A stretch of DNA of 64,000 bases, from contig NC_044289.2 in the NCBI RefSeq assembly GCF_004027225.2, forward strand, positions 11,556,354 to 11,620,353, written 5' to 3'. Of the stretch, positions 10,834-23,868 are shown one piece after another. The stretch's first letter is position 1; each line of letters opens with the position of its first letter. Origin of the DNA: Strigops habroptila. Taxonomy: Eukaryota; Chordata; Aves; Psittaciformes; Psittacidae. The position numbers were made by a program, and so were the translations under genes. Below the pieces are notes generated by a model that was not told where the DNA came from, ran no database searches, and saw only the letters and a program-made list of their open reading frames with translations.

Positions 10834-11438
10834 TCAGTCCACCTCCATCGCCTCCTCCTCCTCCGCATCCACCTCCATCGCCTCCTCCTCCTCCACCTCC
10901 ACATCGACTTCCATCTCCTCCTCCTGCAGCCCCACTTTGGTCCTGCTGGCAGCCTCATCCTCCAGCTCCAGCATGTGTTGGAAAAGCCTAAGGCAAAAGG
11001 CAAGCAGAAGAGTGCATTGGTGCTGCCCAGACCAGCCAAGCACAGCTGTGAGACGGGGGTGTGGGCACCCCGGTCCCCTCTCGCCGCCCGGGCAGAGCCG
11101 TGGGGCTCTGGGGCCCCGGGCACATCCCCATCAGGAGCTGTCGGGAAGCAGCACCCACCAGCTCTGACAGGCTGGCGCGTGCAGCTGGAGGATCCTGCGC
11201 CTGCTGCGCTTCAGCACCTTGCGGAGCGGTAAGGGCTTGAGGACCTGCCAGAGCAGAGAGGGCAGGGGTGAGCGGCCGTGCTCCCTGCCTGCGGGACCCG
11301 GGCACAGACCCGGTCCCGCACCTGCCTCGGCACCCACCAGCCCCTTACTCTCTGTAGGCAGCTCTTTGTGTCCTCGCTCCGACAAGGGCTGGGCTTGGCC
11401 ACCAGCAGGACGAAGGAGGTCTTCTTGTGGGGCTGCAT
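10834..11438 (-). CDS. TP53TG5-like protein, copy 5 (intact, type B)
   Basis: Exons 11349-11438, 11159-11244 and 10834-10987 (minus strand) give 109 aa; the acidic tail has one Glu fewer (QEEEMEVD). Thr24, Gln29 and Met in LFQHM are further differences. 3' end and promoter are type B, although the CCAAT-type ATTGG near 11548 is present. Splice sites are as in copy 2. Confidence 0.58.
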
Positions 11439-13432
11439 TTGGAGGTACCAATCTGGGATCCAAGGGACAGGGAATAAGGGAGTAGGGCTGCGAGGAAACG
11501 GAAAAAGCTGGGACTAGGAATGAAGGGCTGGGACCAGGAATGTAGGGATTGGTGGACAAAAGCAGGAGCACGGGAGAAGTGTGGGGTTCAGGGACGAAGG
11601 GCTGTGTTGTTCTCTGGGCACGGGCGGTTGCCGGTGTAACGCAGCCACGACATCACACCGGAGTTCCGGAACTTCTGCGCATCAGGGGATGGGGACGAGG
11701 CCTGAAGGGGCTGTGGGTTTATGGGGCACAATGGGCAATCGTTATGTTACCCCCTGAGATGAGAGAGACACGCTTTTCTGCTTAAATAGTCAATAAAATG
11801 GGTGAAGGCTGCGCTGGCCAACTGGTTGTGGCCAAGAACATCTCCTTTGCTCTTTCACTGTCCCGCAAGCAGTGAGTGAGTGACCTGAGCAGTGCTGATG
11901 TGCTGCAGGCGGGATGCAGCCACGGGGGTGGAATTCAGCCCAGCCTGACCTCAGGATGCCAGCGGCAGCAGGACACGTCTGCGTGGCTATGTCCTAGAGC
12001 CGGCTCGCTCATGGGTGAGCCCGTGCAAGAACCTGCGCTCCATGTGCAGCAAAGGCAGCGAGGGCAGGACAAGATGAGCTGCCAGCAGCGTGTGGCGAGG
12101 GCTGCCTGCTTCAGGAGGGCTCTGCAACAGCTCCGGACCTTGAACTCTTATGTCCCCGTCTGCGGTAACATGCACACCTCATGCATGCAGTAACACCCCC
12201 TGCACCCCATCACCGTTCTCCTGCTGGCAGCTCCCCCTCCCTCCCTGCTTGCCAGGTCCCCACATGTCAGCACCAGCGGGTGACCCTGGCCCTGGCTGCA
12301 GCTACCAAGCTCTGGTGTTCCCAACCAGCTCTGGCCCCAGACCCTCTTCCATCCTGCGGGACCGGGACCAAGTGTCTCCCAGGGATGAAGGGAGGGAGAG
12401 AGGTAAAAGATTTGGTTTGGGAAGCAGGATCCAACAGGATGCTGGGTGCAGGCTGTTCCCTGCAGCCACCTGGCCCTGGGCACACTGTGATTCTGTTATT
12501 CCATGACTGATTCCTCATCTGTGGCCGTGTTTTCCCCCAGCTTGAGGAGCAGCCCGAGAAGTTTTGGTCAGCTCTGGCGCAGGCGGTGCCCGATGGCAGC
12601 ACCAGTCCAGGAGCGCTGCATCCACTGAGGGGTCGGTGTGAGCGCCCAGATCACTGGTCCCTCGCCCGTGCCCAGCCCTGCCCGCAGCTGCAGAGAGCCT
12701 GAAAGAGCCGCTCTGCCAGGGCAGGGAACCCATGTAAGGACAGTTGGGGTGTCCCCGCACCCAGCGCCAGCACCCCTGTGCCCCTCCAGCCCTGGGAACC
12801 CAGAGCAAGTGGACACCACTTGTCTGCCAACGCCGCGTGTGCTCACAATAAAGGCAAAGAGAGACTGAGTCAGAAAAACATCAAGAAATTTATTTACAAA
12901 ACAACAAACAAGAGAACAACACAACAAAACAACACAACAAAACACAACAACCAACAACTCTTCTACTTAATACTAAAACCCTATTACTTAAATCTACAAC
13001 TCTTCTACATAGAACAACAATCTTCTAAAAAAAAACAATCTTCTGTGAAAACAGCAACTCTTCTCCAAAACACTCCATAACCGCCAGAAAATCCTGATGT
13101 AGATGAGCCCTGGAAAGAAGCAGCGCAAGGTCATTTCAGTGAGGCTACTGATGGTCATTGTGTTTGCCACACGCTGGGAAGAGCGGGACTCTGCCGCAGG
13201 GCTCATCCCTGGCTGGGGCTGGGAGCCGGGTTCTACGAGATGAGACTTGGCTCACGTGTCCCAAAGGCAGCGCAGGGCAGCGCGGTGGTGGCGCTTGTGC
13301 CACCAGGGCGAGGCCACCGAGCACCGTGTCCCTGAAGCGGGGCAGCCGCACACAGCCCCAGCCCAGCACGGCAGCAGCCGTCCCTCCCTCAGTGGCAGCA
13401 GGGGAAGGGGGCACGTGCTGCCTTACCACTCC

Positions 13433-14040
13433 TCAGTCCACCTCCATCGCCTCCTCCTCCTCCGCATCCACCTCCATCGCCTCCTCCTCCTCCACCTCCA
13501 CGTCCACGTCCATCTCCTCCTCCTCTTGCAGCCCCACTTTGGTCCTGCTGGCAGCCTCATCCTCCAGCTCCAGCACATGTTGGAACAGCCTAAGGCAAAA
13601 GGCAAGCAGAAGAGTGCATTGGTGCTGCCCAGACCAGCCGAGCACAGCTGTGAGACGGGGGTGTGGGCACCCCGGTCCCCTCTCGCTGCCCGGGCAGAGC
13701 CGTGGGGCGCTGGGGCCCCGGGCACATCCCCATCAGGAGCTGTCGGGAAGCAGCACCCACCAGCTCTGACAGGCTGGCGCGTGCAGCTGGAGGATCCTGC
13801 GCCTGCTGCGCTTCAGCACCTTGCGGAGCGGTAAGGGCTTGAGGACCTGCCAGAGCAGAGAGGGCAGGGGTGAGCGGCCGTGCTCCCTGCCTGCGGGACC
13901 CGGGCACAGACCCGGTCCCGCACCTGCCTCGGCACCCACCAGCTCCTTACTCTCCGTAGGCAGCTCTTTGTGTCCTCGCTCCGACAAGGGCTGGGCTTGG
14001 CCACCAGCAGGACGAAGGAGGTCTTCTTGTGGGGCTGCAT
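13433..14040 (-). CDS. TP53TG5-like protein, copy 6 (intact, mosaic)
   Basis: Exons 13951-14040, 13761-13846 and 13433-13589 (minus strand) give 110 aa. Exon 3 starts with a silent change (CTG for CTT). Exon 1 has His4 and Thr24. The 3' end is type A and the upstream promoter and spacer are type B. The frame upstream of the ATG is open for about 44 codons. Confidence 0.58.
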
Positions 14041-16049
14041 TTGGAGGTACCAAGATCGGATCCAAGGGCAGGGAATAAGGGAGTAGGGCTGCGAGGAAAC
14101 GGAAAAAGCTGGGACTAGGAAAGAAGGGCTGGGACCAGGGCAGAAGGGATTGGCATAAACAAGCAGGAGCACGGGAGAAGTGTGGGGTTCAGGGACGAAG
14201 GGCTGTGTTGTTCTCTGGGCACGGGCGGTTGCCGGCGTAACGCAGCCGCAACATCACACCGGAGTTCCGGAACTTCTGCGCATCAGGGGATGGGGACGAG
14301 CCCTGAAGGGGCTGCGGCTTCATGGGGGACATTCGGCAACTGTTACGTTACCCCCTGAGACGAGAGAGACACACTTTTCTGCTTAAATAGTCAATAAAAT
14401 GGGTGAAGGCTGCGCTGGCCAACTGGTCGCGGCCAAGAACATCTCCTTTGCTCTTTCACTGTCCCGCAAGCAGTGAGTGAGTGACCTGAGCAGTGCTGAT
14501 GTGCTGCAGGCGGGATGCAGCAACGGGGGTGGAATTCAGCCCAGCCTGACCTCAGGATGCAGGACACGGCTGCGTGGCCACGTCTTAGAGCCGGGTCCTT
14601 CAAGGGTGAGCCCGTGCGAGAACCTGCGTCCCACGTGCAGCGAAGGCAGCGAGGGCAGGACAAGATGTGCTGCCAGCAGTGCGTGGCGAGGGCTGCCTGC
14701 TGGACTAGGGCTCTGCAACAGCTCCGGGCCCTGAACTAGCATGTCCCAGTCTGCATTTGCACGCACACCTCATGCACAAAGTAGCACCCTCTGCACCCCA
14801 TCACCATTCTCCTGCTGGCAGCTCCCCCTCCCTCCCCGCTTGCCAGGTCCCCACGGGTCAGCACCAGCGGGTGACCCTGGCTGCAGCTACTGAGCTCTGG
14901 TGTTCCCAGCCAGCTCTAGCCCCAGACCCTCTTCCATCCTGCGGGACCGGGACCAAGGGTCTCCCAGGGAGGAGGGGAGGGAAGGGGGTCAAAGACTTGG
15001 TTTGGGCAGCAGGATCCAACAGGATGCTGGGTGCAGGCTGCTCCCTGCAGCGACCTGGCCCTGGGCACACTGTGATTCTGTGAATCCATGACTGATTCCT
15101 CATCTGTGGACATGTTTTCCCCCAGCCTAAGGAGCAACCTAGGAAGCCTTGCTCAGCGCTGGTGCAGGCGGTGCCCAATGGCAGCACCAGACAAGGGGCC
15201 CTGCATCCACCGAGGGGTCGGTATGAGCGCCCAGATCTCTGGTCCCTTGCCCGTGCCCAGCCGTGCCCGCAGCTGCAGAGAGCCTGCAAGAGCCGCTCTG
15301 CTGGGGCAGGGTGCCCGTGTGAGGACAGTTGGGGTGCCCCCACACCCAATGCCAGCATCCCTGTCCCCCTCCACCCCTGGGAGCCTGGAGCAAGTGGACG
15401 CCATTTGACTGCCAACCGCACGTGTGCTCACACCAAAGGCAAAGAGAGACTGAGTCAGAAAAACATTAAGAAATGTATTTACAAAACAACAAACAAAACA
15501 ACAAAACAAAAAACACAACAAACTACAACTCCTCTACTTAACACTACAACTATTCTACTTAACACTGCAACTATTCTTCGAAAAACAACAATCTTCAAAA
15601 AAACCAACAATCTTCTGCAAAACCCAACAGTCTTCTAAGAAAAACAATCTTCTACAAAAAACAACTCTTCTCTATAAAACTCCATCCATTGCCGCCAATT
15701 CCCGATGTAGATGAGCCCTGGAAAAAAGCAGCACAAGGTCGTTTCAGTGAGGCTACTGATGGTCATTGTATTTGCCGCAGCCCTGGGACACGCTGGGAAG
15801 AGCGGAACTCTGCCGCAGGGCTCATCCCTGGCGGGGCTGGAGCCGGGCTCTACGCGATGAGACTTGGCTCACGTGTCCCAAAGGCAGTGCAGGGCAGCGC
15901 GGTGGTGGCGCCTGTGCCACCACGATGAGGCCACCGGGCACCGTGTCCCTGAAGCGGGGCAGCCGCACACAGCCCCAGCCCAGCGCGGCAGCAGCCGTCC
16001 CTCCCTCAGTGGCAGCAGGGGAAGGGGGCACGTGCTGCCTTACCACTCC

Positions 16050-16654
16050 TCAGTCCACCTCCATCGCCTCCTCCTCCTCCGCATCCACCTCCATCGCCTC
16101 CTCCTCCTCCACCTCCACATCGACTTCCATCTCCTCCTCCTGCAGCCCCACTTTGGTCCTGCTGGCAGCCTCATCCTCCAGCTCCAGCACATGTTGGAAA
16201 AGCCTAAGGCAAAAGGCAAGCAGAAGAGTGCATTGGTGCTGCCCAGACCAGCCAAGCACAGCTGTGAGACGGGGGTCTGGGCACCCCGGTCCCCTCTCGC
16301 CGCCCGGGCAGAGCCGTGGGGCGCTGGGGCCCCGGGCACATCCCCATCAGGAGCTGTCGGGAAGCAGCACCCACCAGCTCTGACAGGCTGGCGCGTGCAG
16401 CTGGAGGATCCTGCGCCTGCTGCGCTTCAGCACCTTGCGGAGCGGTAAGGGCTTGAGGACCTGCCAGAGCAGAGAGGGCAGGGGTGAGCGGCCGTGCTCC
16501 CTGCCTGCGGGACCCGGGCACAGACCCGGTCCCGCACCTGCCTCAGCACCCACCAGCTCCTTACTCTCCGTAGGCAGCTCTTTTTGTCCTCGCTCCGACA
16601 AGGGCTGGGCTCGGCCACCAGCAGGACAAAAGTGCTCTTCTTTTGGGGCTGCAT
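16050..16654 (-). CDS. TP53TG5-like protein, copy 7 (intact, type B)
   Basis: Exons 16565-16654, 16375-16460 and 16050-16203 (minus strand) give 109 aa with the shorter acidic tail. Exon 1 has Gln4, Ser7-Thr8 and Glu15. 3' end and promoter are type B, and the proximal CCAAT box is altered as in copy 4. Confidence 0.58.
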
Positions 16655-18663
16655 TTGGAGGTACCAAGATCGGATCCAAGGGGCAGGGAATAAGGGAGTA
16701 GGGCTGGGAGGAAACGGAAAAAGCTGGGAGTCAGAGAGGAGCGCTGGGAACAGGGCAGAAGGGATCGGCATACACAAATGGGAGCACGGGAGAAGTGTGG
16801 GGTTCAGGGGCGAAGGGCTGTGTTGTTCTCTGGGCACGGGCGGTTGCCGGCGTAACGCAGCCGCAACATCACACCGGAGTTCCGGAACTTCTGCGCATCA
16901 GGGGATGGGGACGAGCCCTGAAGGGGCTGTGGGTTTATGGGGCACATTGGGCAATCGTTATGTTACCCCTGAGATGAGAGAGACATGCTTTTCTGCTTAA
17001 ATAGTCGATAAAATGGGTGAAGGCTGCACTGGCCAACTGCTTGCGGCCAAGAACATCTCCTTTGCTCTTTCACTGTCCCGCAAGCAGTGAGTGAGTGACC
17101 TGAGCAGTGCTGATGTGCTGCAGGCGGGATGCAGCAACGGGGGTGGAATTCAGCCCAGCCTGACCTCAGGATGCAGGACACGGCTGCGTGGCCACGTCTT
17201 AGAGCCGGGTCCTTCACGGGTGAGCCCGTGCGAGAACCTGCGTCCCACGTGCAGCGAAGGCAGCGAGGGCAGGACAAGATGTGCTGCCAGCAGTGCGTGG
17301 CGAGGGCTGCCTGCTGGACTAGGGCTCTGCAACAGCTCCGGGCCCTGAACTAGCATGTCCCAGTCTGCATTTGCACGCACACCTCATGCACAAAGTAGCA
17401 CCCTCTGCACCCCGTCACCATTCTCCTGCTGGCAGCTCCCCCTCCCTCCCCGCTTGCCAGGTCCCCACGGGTCAGCACCAGCGGGTGACCCTGGCTGCAG
17501 CTACTGAGCTCTGGTGTTCCCAGCCAGCTCTAGCCCCAGACCCTCTTCCATCCTGCGGGACCGGGACCAAGGGTCTCCCAGGGAGGAAGGGAGGGAAGGG
17601 GGTCAAAGACTTGGTTTGGGCAGCAGGATCCAACAGGATGCTGGGTGCAGGCTGCTCCCTGCAGCGACCTGGCCCTGGGCACACTGTGATTCGGTGAATC
17701 CATGACTAATTCCTCATCTGTGGCCGTGTTTTCCCCCAGCTTGAGGAGCAACCTAGGAAGCCTTGCTCAGCGCTGGTGCAGGCGGTGCCCAATGGCAGCA
17801 CCAGACAAGGGGCCCTGCATCCACCGAGGGGTCGGTATGAGCGCCCAGATCTCTGGTCCCTTGCCCGTGCCCAGCCGTGCCCGCAGCTGCAGAGAGCCTG
17901 CAAGAGCCGCTCTGCTGGGGCAGGGTGCCCGTGTGAGGACAGTTGGGGTGCCCCCACACCCAATGCCAGCATCCCTGTCCCCCTCCACCCCTGGGAGCCT
18001 GGAGCAAGTGGACGCCATTTGACTGCCAACCGCATGTGTGCTCACACCAAAGGCAAAGAGAGACTGAGTCAGAAAAACATTAAGAAATGTATTTACAAAA
18101 CAACAAACAAAACAACAAAACAAAAAACACAACAAACTACAACTCCTCTACTTAACACTACAACTATTCTACTTAACACTGCAACTATTCTTCGAAAAAC
18201 AACAATCTTCAAAAAAACCAACAATCTTCTGCAAAACCCAACAGTCTTCTAAGAAAAACAATCTTCTACAAAAAACAACTCTTCTCTACAAAACTCCATC
18301 CATTGCCGCCAATTCCCGATGTAGATGAGCCCTGGAAAAAAGCAGCACAAGGTCGTTTCAGTGAGGCTACTGATGGTCATTGTATTTGCCGCAGCCCTGG
18401 GACACGCTGGGAAGAGCGGAACTCTGCCGCAGGGCTCATCCCTGGCAGGGCTGGAGCCGGGCTCTACGCGATGAGACTTGGCTCACGTGTCCCAAAGGCA
18501 GTGCAGGGCAGCGCGGTGGTGGCGCCTGTGCCACCACGATGAGGCCACCGGGCACCGTGTCCCTGAAGCGGGGCAGCCGCGCACAACCCCAGTCCAGCGC
18601 GGCAGGAGGCGTCCCTCCCTCAGTGGCAGCAGGGGAAGGGGGCACGTGCTGCCTTACCACTCC

Positions 18664-18820
18664 TCAGTCCACCTCCATCGCCTCCTCCTCCTCCGCATCC
18701 ACCTCCATCGCCTCCTCCTCCTCCACCTCCACGTCCACGTCCATCTCCTCCTCCTCTTGCAGCCCCACGTTGGTCCTGCTGGCAGCCTCATCCTCCAGCT
18801 CCAGCATGTGTTGGAAAAGC
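18664..18820 (-). pseudogene. TP53TG5-like gene, copy 8, truncated (exon 3 only)
   Basis: The 3' UTR (type B) and exon 3 are complete and open, but array similarity stops at about 18837, just inside intron 2. Exons 2 and 1 and the promoter are replaced by unrelated sequence. Without promoter and start codon it is not expected to be a working gene copy. This is the one break in the regular spacing of the array (1996 instead of about 2600 bases to the next copy). Confidence 0.8.
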
Positions 18821-18837
18821 CTAAGGCAAAAGGCAAA

Positions 18838-19245
18838 AACAATAGACACCAGCACCTACAGCAACAAAGCATTTGCCCCTCATCCAGGCACCAGCCATTC
18901 CCAAGGCTGTCATGGCCTCTAGAGCATTAGTTATTAGTTATTAAGCATTATTAGTTATGGGGCAAGATCCCGCCTCTTGCCCCATGAGTCCCTTTTTCTC
19001 CAGCAGGAAGGTTTCATGGCTGCTTTGATGGCATCGCTGCAGGCATTGGCCATAACAGAACTCACTCATAGCTGGTGACAGCTTTGGTGTTGGGGGCACC
19101 ACTCCCCACCAGCCCACAAATTCTGCTGCTTTGTGGGGTTACCACCTAGCACCCATCTCTGCACAGACATAAGATAAACAAATATCCCAATTCTGTGTGT
19201 TAATCGGCTATGAGCACACCGGGTGATGAACCCTGATTTTGGGAC
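18838..19245. other. Non-array insert between copy 8 and a degenerate unit
   Basis: About 400 bases with no similarity to the unit that I can see. They include a short direct repeat of TTAGTTATTA near 18930-18955. No gene, known repeat family or flanking duplication is evident. It may be older flanking sequence exposed by deletion or a fragment carried in during recombination. Confidence 0.5.
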
Positions 19246-19690
19246 AACACCTGGGACGGTTGGTGCAAGCACCCCTCCAACCCCGGGAACCCAGAGTAAG
19301 TGGGAATAACACTGCCAAGGTAGCATGTGTTCAAAGAAAATGCAAAGAGAACGTGGGTCAGAAAACATAAGAAAACTATTTACGGAAAAAGAAAACGACA
19401 CAATAAACAACAACTCCTCTTCAAAGCTACCTTCCCACACTGGAAAGTCCCCGTTTTGATCAGCCCTGAAAAGAAGCAAATCCCTGCACGATTGCACCAG
19501 CAGGTGACCCTGGCACCCACTGCAGCCCCCCCAAACTCTGGTATCCAAAACCAGCTACAGCCCCAGACCCTCTTCCCACCCTGCGGGATCAGAAGCAAGG
19601 GTCTCACAGGGAGGAAGGGAGGCAGGGAGGTGAAAGGCTTGGTTTGGGAAGGAGAATAAAACAGGGTGCTTGGTGCAGGCTGCTCCCTGC
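19246..19690 (-). repeat. Degenerate ancient array unit remnant
   Basis: Positions 19250-19490 resemble the end of the spacer and the 3' UTR of a unit (AACCCAGAG-AAGTGG, AAAGAGAACGTGGGTCAGAAAACAT, then GATCAGCCCTGAAAAGAAGC in place of GATGAGCCCTGGAAAGAAGC), with many substitutions. Positions 19495-19690 resemble the middle of the spacer. The exons and promoter in between are missing. From about 19690 the sequence returns to near-identity with type A units. It is far more diverged than any other copy, so it marks an older generation of the array. Confidence 0.7.
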
Positions 19691-20659
19691 AACGACCTGG
19701 CCCTGGGCACACTGTGATTCTGTTATTCCATGACTGATTCCTCATATGTGGCCGTGTTTTCCCCCAGCTTGAGGAGCAGCCCGAGAAGTTTTGGTCAGCT
19801 CTGGCGCAGGCGGTGCCCGATGGTAGCACCAGACCAGGAGCGCTGAATGCACTGAGGGGTCGGTGTGAGCACCCAGATCATTGGTCCCTCGCCCATGCCC
19901 AGCCCTGCCCGCAGCTGCAGAGAGCCTGAAAGAGCCGCTCTGCCAGGGCAGGGAACCCATGTAAGGACAGTTGGGGTGTCCCCGCACCCAGCGCCAGCAC
20001 CCCTGTGCCCCTCCAGCCCTGGGAACCCAGAGCAAGTGGACACCACTTGTCTGCCAACGCCGCGTGTGCTCACAATAAAGGCAAAGAGAGACTGAGTCAG
20101 AAAAACATCAAGAAATTTATTTACAAAACAACAAACAAGAGAACAACACAACAAAACACCACAACAAAACACAACAACCAACAACTCTTCTACTTAATAC
20201 TAAAACCCTATTACTTAAATCTACAACTCTTCTACATAGAACAACAATCTTCTAAAAAAAAACAATCTTCTGTGAAAACAGCAACTCTTCTCCAAAACAC
20301 TCCATAACCGCCAGAAAATCCTGATGTAGATGAGCCCTGGAAAGAAGCAGCGCAAGGTCATTTCAGTGAGGCTACTGATGGTCATTGTGTTTGCCACACG
20401 CTGGGAAGAGCGGGACTCTGCCGCAGGGCTCATCCCTGGCTGGGGCTGGGAGCCGGGTTCTATGAGATGAGACTTGGCTCACGTGTCCCAAAGGCAGCGC
20501 AGGGCAGCGCGGTGGTGGCGCTTGTGCCACCAGGGCGAGGCCACCGAGCACCGTGTCCCTGAAGCGGGGCAGCCGCACACAGCCCCAGCCCAGCGCGGCA
20601 GCAGCCGTCCCTCCCTCAGTGGCAGCAGGGGAAGGGGGCACGTGCTGCCTTACCACTCC

Positions 20660-21264
20660 TCAGTCCACCTCCATCGCCTCCTCCTCCTCCGCATCCACCT
20701 CCATCGCCTCCTCCTCCTCCACCTCCACATCGACTTCCATCTCCTCCTCCTGCAGCCCCACTTTGGTCCTGCTGGCAGCCTCATCCTCCAGCTCCAGCAT
20801 GTGTTGGAAAAGCCTAAGGCAAAAGGCAAGCAGAAGAGTGCATTGGTGCTGCCCAGACCAGCCAAGCACAGCTGTGAGACGGGGGTGTGGGCACCCCGGT
20901 CCCCTCTCGCTGCCCGGGCAGAGCCGTGGGGCACTGGGGCCCCGGGCACATCCCCATCAGGAGCTGTCGGGAAGCAGCACCCACCAGCTCTGACAGGCTG
21001 GCGCGTGCAGCTGGAGGATCCTGCGCCTGCTGCGCTTCAGCACCTTGCGGAGCGGTAAGGGCTTGAGGACCTGCCAGAGCAGAGAGGGCAGGGGTGAGCG
21101 GCCGTGCTCCCTGCCTGCGGGACCCGGGCACAGACCCGGTCCCGCACCTGCCTCGGCACCCACCAGCCCCTTACTCTCTGTAGGCAGCTCTTTTTGTCCT
21201 CGCTCCGGCAAGGGCTGGGCTTGGCCACCAGCAGGACGAAGGAGGTCTTCTTGTGGGGCTGCAT
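20660..21264 (-). CDS. TP53TG5-like protein, copy 9 (intact)
   Basis: Exons 21175-21264, 20985-21070 and 20660-20813 (minus strand) give 109 aa with the shorter tail and Met in LFQHM. Exon 1 has His4 and Gln29. The 3' end is type A, the exon 3 region type B-like, and the promoter type A: another mosaic. Confidence 0.58.
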
Positions 21265-23260
21265 TTGGAGGTACCAATCTGGGATCCAAGGGACAGGGAA
21301 TAAGGGAGTGGGGCTGAGAGCAAGCGGAAAAAGCTGGGACTAGGAATGAAGGGCTGGGACCAGGAATGTAGGGATTGGTGGACAAAAGCAGGAGCACGGG
21401 AGAAGTGTGGGGTTCAGGGACGAAGGGCTGTGTTGTTCTCTGGGCACGGGCGGTTGCCGGTGTAACGCAGCCACGACATCACACCGGAGTTCCGGAACTT
21501 CTGCACATCAGGGGATGGGAACGAGCCCTGAAGTGGCTGTGGGTTTATGGGGCACATTGGGCAATCGTTACGTTACCCCCTGGGATGACGGAGACACACT
21601 TTTCTGCTTAAACAGTCAATAAAATGGGTGAAGGCTGCGCTGGCCAACTGGTTGTGGCCAAGAACATCTCCTTTGCTCTTTCACTGTCCTGCAAGCAGTG
21701 AGTGAGCGACCTGAGCAGTGCTGATGTGCTGCAGGTGGGATGCAGCAACGGGGGTGGAATTCAGCCCTGCCCGACCTCAAGATGCCAGCGGCAGCAGGAC
21801 ACGGCTGCGTGGCCGCGTCCTAGAGCCGGGTCCTTCACGGGTGAGCCCGTGCGAGAACCTGCACCCCACGCGCATCGAAGGCAGCGAGGGCAGGACAAGA
21901 TGTGCTGCCAGCAGTGTGTGGCAAGGGCTGCCTGCTTCAGGAGGGCTCTGCAACAGCTCCGGACCTTGAACTCTTATGTCCCCGTCTGCGGTAACATGCA
22001 CACCTCATGCATGCAGTAACACCCCCTGCACCCCATCACCGTTCTCCTGCTGGCAGCTCCCCCTCCCTCCCTGCTTGCCAGGTCCCCACATGTCAGCACC
22101 AGTGGGTGACCCTGGCCCTGGCTGCAGCTACCAAGCTCTGGTGTTCCCAACCAGCTCTGGCCCCAGACCCTCTTCCATCCTGCGGGACCGGGACCAAGTG
22201 TCTCCCAGGGATGAAGGGAGGGAGAGAGGTAAAAGATTTGGTTTGGGCAGCAGGATCCAACAGGATGCTGGGTGCAGGCTGTTCCCTGCAGCCACCTGGC
22301 CCTGGGCACACTGTGATTCTGTTATTCCATGACTGATTCCTCATCTGTGGCCGTGTTTTCCCCCAGCTTGAGGAGCAGCCCGAGAAGTTTTGGTCAGCTC
22401 TGGCGCAGGCGGTGCCCGATGGCAGCACCAGATCAGGAGCGCTGCATGCACTGAGGGGTCGGTGTGAGCGCCAGATCATTGGTCCCTCGCCCATGCCCAG
22501 CCCTGCCCGCAGCTGCAGAGAGCCTGAAAGAGCCGCTCTGCCAGGGCAGGGAACCCATGTAAGGACAGTTGGGGTGCCCCCGCACCCAGCGCCAGCACCC
22601 CTGTCCCCCTCCAGCCCTGGGAACCCAGAGCAAGTGGACACCACTTGTCTGCCAACGCCGCGTGTGCTCACAATAAAGGCAAAGAGAGACTGAGTCAGAA
22701 AAACATCAAGAAATTTATTTACAACACAACAAACAAGAGAACAACACAACAAAACGACACAACAAAACACAACAACCAACAACTCTTCTACTTAATACTA
22801 AAACCCTATTACTTAAATCTACAACTCTTCTACATAGAACAACAATCTTCTAAAAAAAAAAACCAATCTTCTGTGAAAACAACAACTCTTCTCCAAAACA
22901 CTCCATAACCGCCAGAAAATCCCGATGTAGATGAGCCCTGGAAAGAAGCAGCACAAGGTCATTTCAGTGAGGCTACTGATGGTCATTGTGTTTGCCACAC
23001 GCTGGGAAGAGCGGAACTCTGCCGCGGGGCTCATCCCTGGCTGGGGCTGGGAGCCGGGTTCTACGAGATGAGACTTGGCTCACGTGTCCCAAAGGCAGCG
23101 CAGGGCAGCGCGGTGGTGGCGCTTGTGCCACCAGGGCGAGGCCACCGAGCACCGTGTCCCTGAAGCGGGGCAGCCGCACACAGCCCCAGCCCAGCGCGGC
23201 AGCAGCCGTCCCTCCCTCAGTGGCAGCAGGGGAAGGGGGCACGTGCTGCCTTACCACTCC

Positions 23261-23868
23261 TCAGTCCACCTCCATCGCCTCCTCCTCCTCCGCATCCACC
23301 TCCATCGCCTCCTCCTCCTCCACCTCCACGTCCACGTCCATCTCCTCCTCCTCTTGCAGCCCCACTTTGGTCCTGCTGGCAGCCTCATCCTCCAGCTCCA
23401 GCACATGTTGGAAAAGCCTAAGGCAAAAGGCAAGCAGAAGAGTGCATTGGTGCTGCCCAGACCAGCCGAGCACAGCTGTGAGACGGGGGTGTGGGCACCC
23501 TGGTCCCCTCTCGCTGCCCGGGCAGAGCCGTGGGGCGCTGGGGCCCCGGGCACATCCCCATCAGGAGCTGTCGGGAAGCAGCACCCACCAGCTCTGACAG
23601 GCTGGCGCGTGCAGCTGGAGGATCCTGCGCCTGCTGCGCTTCAGCACCTTGCGGAGCGGTAAGGGCTTGAGGACCTGCCAGAGCAGAGAGGGCAGGGGTG
23701 AGCGGCCGTGCTCCCTGCCTGCGGGACCCGGGCACAGACCCGGTCCCGCACCTGCCTCGGCACCCACCAGCCCCTTACTCTCCGTAGGCAGCTCTTTTTG
23801 TCCTCGCTCCGGCAAGGGCTGGGCTTGGCCACCAGCAGGACGAAGGAGGTCTTCTTGTGGGGCTGCAT
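23261..23868 (-). CDS. TP53TG5-like protein, copy 10 (intact)
   Basis: Exons 23779-23868, 23589-23674 and 23261-23417 (minus strand) give 110 aa. Exon 1 has His4 with Lys24 and Arg29. Promoter is type A; the spacer above it switches from type A to type B near 24405-24420. Confidence 0.6.
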
